DNA from: Roseiarcus sp050015935
GTDB lineage: Bacteria; Pseudomonadota; Alphaproteobacteria; Rhizobiales; Beijerinckiaceae
Direction of reading: 5' to 3'
NCBI GenBank assembly: GCA_050015935.1
Contig: JBEKAL010000143.1
Span: 1-11,210, forward strand
Length of the DNA stretch: 11,210 nt
Positions 6,504-11,210 of the stretch are shown here, in pieces. The notes under the pieces were generated by a model. It made no database searches and was not told the origin of the DNA. It saw only the letters and a list, made by a program, of their open reading frames with translations. The translations under genes were made by a program, and so were the position numbers. Each line of letters begins with the position of its first letter. Positions within the stretch are counted from its first letter, which is position 1.

Positions 6504-7865
6504 ATGCAGGTCACCGAGACGCTGAGCCAGGGGCTGAAACGCGAATACGACATCGTTCTGTCGGCGAGCGATCTCGCTTCGCGCCTCGACGAGCAGCTCG
6601 CCGATCTCAAGACGAAAGTGAGGATCAACGGCTTTCGCCCGGGCAAGGTGCCGCTCGCGCATCTCAAGCGCGTCTACGGCCGCTCGGTGATGAGCGAGGT
6701 CGTTCAGGACGCGATCAACGCCGCCAACAAGCAGATCGTGGACGAAAACGGCCTGCGCCTCGCGCTGGAGCCCAAGGTCGAACTTCCGACCGACAAGGAC
6801 GCGATCGAGGCGGCCCTCGAGGCGCGCGGCGACCTCAACTTTAAGATCGCGCTCGAGGTGCTGCCGAAATTCGAGGTCGGCGAGTTTTCCGATCTCGAAC
6901 TCGAGCGGCCGGTCGCCGAGGTCGAGGAAGGCGAAGTGGAGGCCGCGCTGCAGCGCCTGATCCTCGATCGCCGCGTCTATTCCGACAAGCCCGAGGGGGC
7001 CAAGGCCGAAAATTTCGATCGCGTCACGGTCGATTTCGTCGGCGCGATCAAGGGCGAGCCTTTCGAGGGCGGCGCCCGCGAGGGCGTCGAAGTGGCGCTC
7101 GGCTCCAACACCTTCATGCCCGGCTTCGAGGAACAGCTCCTTGGAGCGGTCGCGGGCGAGCGGCGCGCGATTCACGCGACGTTTCCCGAGGCCTACCCGG
7201 CGCGCAAGCTCGCCGGCCAGCAAGCCGATTTCGACGTGACCGTGAAGTCCATCGCGGCGCCGGAGCCTTTCGCCATCGACGACGAATTCGCCAAGAGCCT
7301 GGGCGCGGAAAGCCTCGATCAGATCAAGGAGGCGGCGCGCCGACGCATCGGCGCCGAATACGCGCAACGCTCGCGCGAGAAGGTCAAGCGCAAGCTGCTC
7401 GACGGGCTCGCGGCGCGATATTCGTTCGAAGTGCCGCAGGGGCTCGTCGATCAGGAGTTCGCCTCGATTTGGGCGCAGGTCGAGCGCGAGCAGCAGGCCT
7501 CGGGCCGCACTTTCGCCGACGAAAACACCACCGAGGAGGCGGCGCGCGCGGAATATCGCGCCATCGCCGAGCGCCGCGTTCGCTTGGGGCTGCTGCTCGC
7601 CGAAGTCGGCGCCAGGGCGAACGTCAAGATCAGCGACGAGGAAATGACGCAGGCGCTCGTCGCGCGCGCCCGCGCCTTCCCCGGCCAGGAGAAGCAGGTC
7701 TGGGACTTCTACCGCAACAACCAGCAGGCGCTGGCGGTGCTGAGGGCGCCCATGTACGAGGAAAAGGTCGTCGACCACATCCTCGGCCTCGCCAAGGTCG
7801 AGGACCGTAAGGTGACGGCCAAGGAGCTGCTGCAAGCCGACGACGACGAAGTCCCGGCGAAATAA
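6504..7865 (+). CDS. tig: Trigger factor, ribosome-associated chaperone and peptidyl-prolyl isomerase
   Basis: This 453-residue chaperone binds the ribosome near the exit tunnel and shields nascent chains. The N-terminal ribosome-binding domain (about 1-115) carries the signature GFRPGKVP at 43-50. A FKBP-type isomerase domain follows (about 160-255, with DRVTVDFVGAIKGEPFEGG and FMPGFEEQLLGAVAGE). The C-terminal substrate-cradling helical domain occupies about 260-450, with a charged tail. Length is normal for the family. The ATG at 6504 (MQVTETLSQGLKREY) is chosen because family homology starts there and AGGGCGG lies upstream. The frame is also open upstream through tRNA-Leu, which is an accident. 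It heads the tig-clpP-clpX-lon order conserved in many proteobacteria. Confidence 0.98.
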   Translation: MQVTETLSQGLKREYDIVLSASDLASRLDEQLADLKTKVRINGFRPGKVPLAHLKRVYGRSVMSEVVQDAINAANKQIVDENGLRLALEPKVELPTDKDAIEAALEARGDLNFKIALEVLPKFEVGEFSDLELERPVAEVEEGEVEAALQRLILDRRVYSDKPEGAKAENFDRVTVDFVGAIKGEPFEGGAREGVEVALGSNTFMPGFEEQLLGAVAGERRAIHATFPEAYPARKLAGQQADFDVTVKSIAAPEPFAIDDEFAKSLGAESLDQIKEAARRRIGAEYAQRSREKVKRKLLDGLAARYSFEVPQGLVDQEFASIWAQVEREQQASGRTFADENTTEEAARAEYRAIAERRVRLGLLLAEVGARANVKISDEEMTQALVARARAFPGQEKQVWDFYRNNQQALAVLRAPMYEEKVVDHILGLAKVEDRKVTAKELLQADDDEVPAK

Positions 7866-7874
7866 GCTGCCTCG

Positions 7875-7906
7875 CCTTCGCCGCGCGGCGATGAGCGCGG
7901 CGAAGG
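7875..7906 (+). terminator. Hairpin after tig, possible terminator
   Basis: A perfect 12-bp inverted repeat, CCTTCGCCGCGC (7875-7886) and GCGCGGCGAAGG (7895-7906), has an 8-base loop and starts 10 bases after the tig stop. No T-run follows directly, so it is not a textbook intrinsic terminator. It could stop transcription or protect the tig mRNA 3' end. Confidence 0.45.
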
Positions 7907-7947
7907 GCCGTCGAGGCGGCGCCCGCCGCGACGGCCGAGTCGGCCGC

Positions 7948-7977
7948 GGCGCGCTTTTTCCTCCCGAAAAGGGCGCC
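7948..7977 (+). repeat. Second hairpin between tig and clpP
   Basis: GGCGCGCTTTT (7948-7958) pairs with AAAAGGGCGCC (7967-7977) with one mismatch, leaving an 8-base loop. It has a T-rich 5' arm and A-rich 3' arm, so on the plus strand it lacks a trailing T-run. It may mark the end of the tig transcript or lie in the clpP upstream region. Confidence 0.35.
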
Positions 7978-7990
7978 TCGATTGCGCCCC

Positions 7991-8019
7991 TTTCACAACG
8001 ACGACGACGCCCCTATCTT
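7991..8019 (+). promoter_or_regulatory. Weak candidate promoter for clpP
   Basis: TTTCAC (7991-7996) and TATCTT (8014-8019) are 17 bases apart and end 41 bases before the clpP ATG. The CCCCTATCT stretch at 8010-8018 also slightly resembles the CCCCAT-type -10 of heat-shock sigma factor promoters, as one would expect for clpP. Neither match is strong. Confidence 0.25.
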
Positions 8020-8060
8020 ACAGCTCTGCGACGCCGACTGATTCCCTGAAAGCGAGACCC

Positions 8061-8699
8061 ATGCGCGATCCCGTCGACTATTACTTCAACAACCTCGTTC
8101 CGATCGTCATCGAGCAATCGGCGCGGGGCGAGCGTTCGTTCGACATTTTTTCGCGCCTGTTGCGGGAGCGCATCATTTTCGTGGTCGGGCCGACCGAGGA
8201 CGTGTCGGCCTCGCTCGTCGTCGCGCAACTGCTGTTTCTCGAGGCCGACAATCCCAAGAAAGAGATCGCGATGTACATCAACTCGCCGGGCGGCGTCGTG
8301 AGCGCCGGCTTGTCGATCTACGACACGATGCAATTCGTCCGGCCGAAAGTGACGACGATGTGCATCGGCCAGGCCGCCTCGATGGGCTCGCTGCTGCTGT
8401 GCGCCGGCGAGAAGGGCATGCGCTACGCCTTGCCCAATTCGCGCGTCATGGTCCACCAGCCCTCCGGCGGCTTCCAGGGACAGGCCTCCGACATCCAACG
8501 CCATGCCGAGGACATCCTCAAGGTGAAGCGGCGCCTCAACGAGATCTACGTCGAACACACCGGGCAAACCTATGAGGCGATCGAGCGGACGTTGGATCGC
8601 GACCATTTCATGTCCGCGGAGGAGGCCAAGGGTTTCGGAATCATCGACGAGGTCGTCGTCAAGCGCGCGAGCGAACCCGAAGAGGTGAAACCGATCTGA
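8061..8699 (+). CDS. clpP: ATP-dependent Clp protease proteolytic subunit ClpP
   Basis: This 212-residue serine peptidase forms the barrel of ClpXP or ClpAP and cuts proteins fed in by the unfoldase. The catalytic triad is visible: Ser107 in GQAASMGSLL, His132 in VMVHQPSGG and Asp181 in LDRDHFM. Other family landmarks are FDIFSRLLRERIIFVVG (27-43) and the oxyanion-region sequence MYINSPGGVVSAGLSIYDTM (71-90). Length fits alphaproteobacterial ClpP. The ATG at 8061 begins MRDPVDYYFNNLVPIV, which matches the start of close relatives; the short pre-sequence is normally removed by self-cleavage. Its partner clpX follows after 297 bp, a larger gap than in a tight operon. Confidence 0.98.
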   Translation: MRDPVDYYFNNLVPIVIEQSARGERSFDIFSRLLRERIIFVVGPTEDVSASLVVAQLLFLEADNPKKEIAMYINSPGGVVSAGLSIYDTMQFVRPKVTTMCIGQAASMGSLLLCAGEKGMRYALPNSRVMVHQPSGGFQGQASDIQRHAEDILKVKRRLNEIYVEHTGQTYEAIERTLDRDHFMSAEEAKGFGIIDEVVVKRASEPEEVKPI

Positions 8700-8735
8700 T
8701 AACAGCGCCTTAGCCAGGCGGCGGAGCATTCGAAT

Positions 8736-8770
8736 CGAGCGGCGGGCCGCTCGCCCGCGGCTGCCGGGCG
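8736..8770 (+). terminator. Overlapping GC hairpins after clpP, possible terminator
   Basis: CGAGCGGC (8736-8743) pairs with GCCGCTCG (8746-8753), and CGCCCG (8752-8757) pairs with CGGGCG (8765-8770). They share two bases and follow the clpP stop by about 36 bases. No T-run follows. The rest of the 297-bp clpP-clpX gap shows no gene. CTTGATT at about 8797-8803 and TTATCTAC near 8927-8934 are the only AT-rich promoter-like words, and I could not pair either convincingly. Confidence 0.35.
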
Positions 8771-8985
8771 ACGAGCGGCGGCGTGGCAGACTTGATTTTG
8801 CATGGCGATTGGTGGTTGCCTGTCGCCAAGGCCGCGCGTCCGTTTCGTCGGCGTTTCGCGGAGAGCGTATTGTGCGTCGGGCGTTGGCGGAGCGGACAAG
8901 TCCAGCGCTACGGTTTGTTAGGATGCTTTATCTACGCTGTGCAGTCGGGCGTCCGCTGAATCGCATCGACTGGAGCGGCCGGAAC

Positions 8986-8989
8986 GGAG
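8986..8989 (+). promoter_or_regulatory. Ribosome binding site deciding the clpX start
   Basis: GGAG is one base from the ATG at 8991 but seven bases from the ATG at 8997. Normal spacing favours the second, which removes two residues (Met-Thr) from the longest possible reading frame. Confidence 0.7.
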
Positions 8990-8996
8990 AATGACA

Positions 8997-10250
8997 ATGG
9001 CCAAGGCCGAAGGCGACGCCAAGAGCACACTGTATTGCTCTTTCTGTGGCAAGAGCCAGCACGAAGTGCGCAAACTCATCGCCGGTCCGACCGTGTTCAT
9101 CTGCGACGAATGCGTCGAATTGTGCATGGACATCATCCGCGAGGAGAGCAAGACCGCACTCGTCAAGAGCAAGGATGGCATTCCGACGCCGCGCGAAATC
9201 TGCAAGGTGCTCGACGATTACGTGATCGGCCAGCCGCAAGCCAAGCGCGTACTCTCCGTCGCGGTGCACAATCATTACAAGCGACTCAATCACGCCACCA
9301 AGCACAGCGACGTCGAACTCGCCAAGTCGAACATTCTGCTGATCGGGCCGACGGGTTCGGGCAAGACCTTGCTCGCCCAGACTCTCGCGCGCATCCTCGA
9401 CGTTCCCTTCACCATGGCCGACGCGACCACCCTGACCGAGGCGGGCTACGTCGGCGAGGATGTCGAGAACATCATCCTGAAATTGCTGCAGGCGTCCGAC
9501 TACAACGTCGAGCGCGCGCAACGCGGCATCGTCTACATCGACGAAATCGACAAGATCAGCCGCAAGTCGGACAATCCGTCGATCACCCGCGACGTGTCGG
9601 GCGAGGGCGTGCAGCAGGCGCTGCTCAAGATCATGGAGGGCACGATCGCCAGCGTGCCTCCGCAGGGCGGGCGCAAACATCCACAGCAGGAATTCCTACA
9701 GGTCGACACGACCAACATCCTGTTCGTTTGCGGCGGCGCGTTTTCGGGCCTGGAGCGCATCATCTCGGCGCGCGGCAGGGGAACGTCGATCGGTTTCGCC
9801 GCCAAGGTCCAGTCGCCGGACGATCGGCGCACCGGCGAGGTGTTCCGCGAGGTCGAGCCCGAGGATCTGCTCAAGTTCGGCCTGATCCCGGAATTCGTCG
9901 GCCGTCTGCCGGTCATCGCGACGCTCGAGGATCTCGACGAGGACGCGCTGAAGAAAATCCTGACCGAGCCGAAAAACGCGCTCGTCAAGCAATATCAGCG
10001 CTTGTTCGAAATGGAGAACACGGACCTCACCTTCCAGGAAGAGGCGCTGACCGTCGTCGCCAAGAAGGCGATCGATCGGCGCACGGGCGCGCGCGGATTG
10101 CGCTCGATCATGGAGGGCATACTGCTCGACACGATGTTCGATCTTCCCACCCTCGACGGGGTCGAGCAGGTGGTGATCGGGCCCGAAGTGGTCGACGGCA
10201 AGGCAAGGCCGCTCTACATCTATTCCGAGCGCGCCGAGAAGACGGGCTGA
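8997..10250 (+). CDS. clpX: ATP-dependent Clp protease ATP-binding subunit ClpX
   Basis: This 417-residue AAA+ unfoldase forms a hexamer that recognises tagged substrates, unfolds them and threads them into ClpP. The N-terminal zinc domain has Cys14-x2-Cys17 and Cys36-x2-Cys39. The AAA+ core has Walker A GPTGSGKT (117-124), pore loop GYVGED (150-155), Walker B IVYIDEID (178-185), the RKH loop (226-228), the arginine-finger segment PEFVGRLP (298-305) and sensor 2 TGARGLRS (363-370). The start is ambiguous: ATG at 8991 has GGAG only one base upstream, whereas ATG at 8997 has it seven bases upstream, so 8997 (MAKAEGDAK) is preferred. Every hallmark residue I checked is present. It lies downstream of clpP and upstream of lon. 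Confidence 0.97.
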   Translation: MAKAEGDAKSTLYCSFCGKSQHEVRKLIAGPTVFICDECVELCMDIIREESKTALVKSKDGIPTPREICKVLDDYVIGQPQAKRVLSVAVHNHYKRLNHATKHSDVELAKSNILLIGPTGSGKTLLAQTLARILDVPFTMADATTLTEAGYVGEDVENIILKLLQASDYNVERAQRGIVYIDEIDKISRKSDNPSITRDVSGEGVQQALLKIMEGTIASVPPQGGRKHPQQEFLQVDTTNILFVCGGAFSGLERIISARGRGTSIGFAAKVQSPDDRRTGEVFREVEPEDLLKFGLIPEFVGRLPVIATLEDLDEDALKKILTEPKNALVKQYQRLFEMENTDLTFQEEALTVVAKKAIDRRTGARGLRSIMEGILLDTMFDLPTLDGVEQVVIGPEVVDGKARPLYIYSERAEKTG

Positions 10251-10517
10251 GCAAACGCCCGCGCCGAGGAACGGGCGCCATTGACGCTTGAAACCGGCGC
10301 GACCAGCCGCCATCTAGGTCGGCGACCGGTTTTGCGTCCTAAGCGACGCGAACCCCGTCAAGCGTCGAAGCGTGGGTGCGGGTCGTTGATCCCGGCCGGC
10401 GTATGGCGACGAAATCCGGCGCCTTTTTGATCTGGGTCGGGACTCGTCGGCAGATTGGCGTTTCATGCTCGAGGCGGCGTATCGCTCGCGCCCGGGTCAC
10501 AAGGAACAGGATCGACC
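10251..10517 (+). other. clpX-lon intergenic region
   Basis: No gene is visible in these 267 bases. A small inverted repeat CGCCCG/CGGGCG (10256-10261, 10272-10277) just after clpX could be a weak terminator without a T-run. TTGGCG (10455-10460) followed 17 bases later by CGTATC (10478-10483) is a poor but possible lon promoter. AGGA at 10508-10511, six bases before the lon ATG, is a good ribosome site. No clear heat-shock promoter was recognised. Confidence 0.4.
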
Positions 10518-11210
10518 ATGACCAGCATCCGCAAGACTATCGCTCCCGGCTCGCTCGGAACCTATCCGGTTTTGCCGCTGCGCGACATCGTCGTGTTCCC
10601 GCACATGATCGTGCCGCTGTTCGTGGGACGCGAAAAGTCGATTCGCGCCCTCGAGGAAGTGATGAAGGCGGACAAGCCGATTCTGCTGGCCACGCAGATG
10701 AACGCCGCCGACGACGATCCCGCGACCGACGCGATCTTCGCCACCGGCACGTTGGCGAAGGTCTTGCAGTTGCTGAAGCTGCCCGACGGCACCGTGAAGG
10801 TTCTCGTCGAAGGCGAGTCGCGCGCTCAAATCAAAGCCTATCTGCCGACCGAGGGCTATTATCAGGCGGAAGCCGTGGCGGTGGCGGACGACCCGATCGA
10901 TCCGATCGAGGCGGAGGCCTTGTCGCGCTCGGTGGTGTCCGAGTTCGAGAATTACGTGAAGCTCAACAAGAAGATCTCGCCCGAGGTCGTCGCAGCCGTC
11001 ACCCAGATCGACGATTACGGCAAGCTCGCCGACACGATCGCCTCGCATCTGGCGGTCAAACTCGCCGACAAGCAGGCGATCCTCGAGGTCCATTCGATCG
11101 TCAAGCGCTTCGAGAAGTGCCTGGGCCTGATGGAGAGCGAAATCTCGGTTCTGCAGGTCGAGAAGCGCATCCGCACGCGCGTCAAGCGCCAGATGGAGAA
11201 GACGCAGCGC
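10518..11210 (+). CDS. lon: ATP-dependent protease Lon, N-terminal part (runs off the window)
   Basis: The first 231 residues of Lon are present, and the frame is open to the last base. Lon is a cytoplasmic AAA+ serine protease that degrades misfolded and regulatory proteins. The N-terminal substrate-binding domain is typical: YPVLPLRDIVVFPHMIVPLFVGR (about 16-38, conserved LPLRD-VVFPHM), ILLATQ (55-60), GTLAKVLQLLKLPDGTVKVLVEG (about 77-99), and the helical end VLQVEKRIRTRVKRQMEKTQR (211-231), which leads towards the AAA+ domain beyond the window. The start ATG has AGGA six bases upstream and matches the family start. The ATPase and Ser/Lys protease domains lie outside, so their integrity cannot be judged. 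Confidence 0.97.
   Translation, partial: MTSIRKTIAPGSLGTYPVLPLRDIVVFPHMIVPLFVGREKSIRALEEVMKADKPILLATQMNAADDDPATDAIFATGTLAKVLQLLKLPDGTVKVLVEGESRAQIKAYLPTEGYYQAEAVAVADDPIDPIEAEALSRSVVSEFENYVKLNKKISPEVVAAVTQIDDYGKLADTIASHLAVKLADKQAILEVHSIVKRFEKCLGLMESEISVLQVEKRIRTRVKRQMEKTQR

Noticed and set aside
6357..7835. A 492-codon open frame on the minus strand across tig
   Set aside because: It is antisense to trigger factor, begins in tRNA-Leu antisense sequence, has low complexity and shows no known domain.
8013..8729. A 238-codon minus-strand frame across clpP, and similar frames across clpX and lon
   Set aside because: These mirror the codon pattern of the real genes on the plus strand and carry no protein-family signature.
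1..11210. A new defence or biosynthetic system
   Set aside because: Apart from the mobile-element remnants, the genes are housekeeping or isolated. No adjacent set of unknown genes with linked functions is present.

Overview
This looks like the chromosome of a GC-rich alphaproteobacterium, probably a member of the Rhizobiales (Hyphomicrobiales). The order trigger factor, ClpP, ClpX, Lon with a tRNA-Leu just upstream is typical of that order. The protein sequences are alphaproteobacterial in style, and the transposase, recombinase and palindromic repeats belong to types common there. Genus cannot be fixed from this window.

Positions 1 to about 2800 are a mobile-element graveyard. An almost complete IS256-family insertion sequence (terminal repeats at 1 and 1438, transposase on the minus strand) cuts off the 5' part of a large serine recombinase gene on the plus strand. 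The recombinase remnant carries further damage: a pair of indels, a precise 100-bp two-palindrome repeat insertion flanked by a short duplication, and a nonsense codon. Its reading frame, ignoring the nonsense codon, runs into the 3' end of a tRNA-Asn gene on the opposite strand. The transposase has its own small palindrome in frame next to its first catalytic Asp, and has lost a conserved His.

Positions 2763 to about 6410 are ordinary backbone: tRNA-Asn (minus), the bifunctional NAD(P)H-hydrate repair enzyme NnrDE (plus), a convergent gene for a Tat-exported multicopper-oxidase-fold protein that has lost nearly all copper ligands (minus), a 54-residue two-helix membrane protein (plus), and tRNA-Leu(UAG).

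Positions 6504 to the end hold the protein-quality-control block, all on the plus strand: trigger factor (tig), the ClpP peptidase, the ClpX unfoldase and the first 231 residues of Lon. Trigger factor folds nascent chains at the ribosome, ClpXP degrades tagged or unfolded proteins, and Lon is a second ATP-dependent protease. Gaps of 195 to 297 bp separate these four genes. Hairpins follow tig and clpP, which suggests that at least some genes have their own promoters.

I found no CRISPR array, defence island, biosynthetic cluster or clearly new multi-gene system. The most unusual items are the copper-less oxidase homologue and the two palindromic-repeat insertions in coding sequence.
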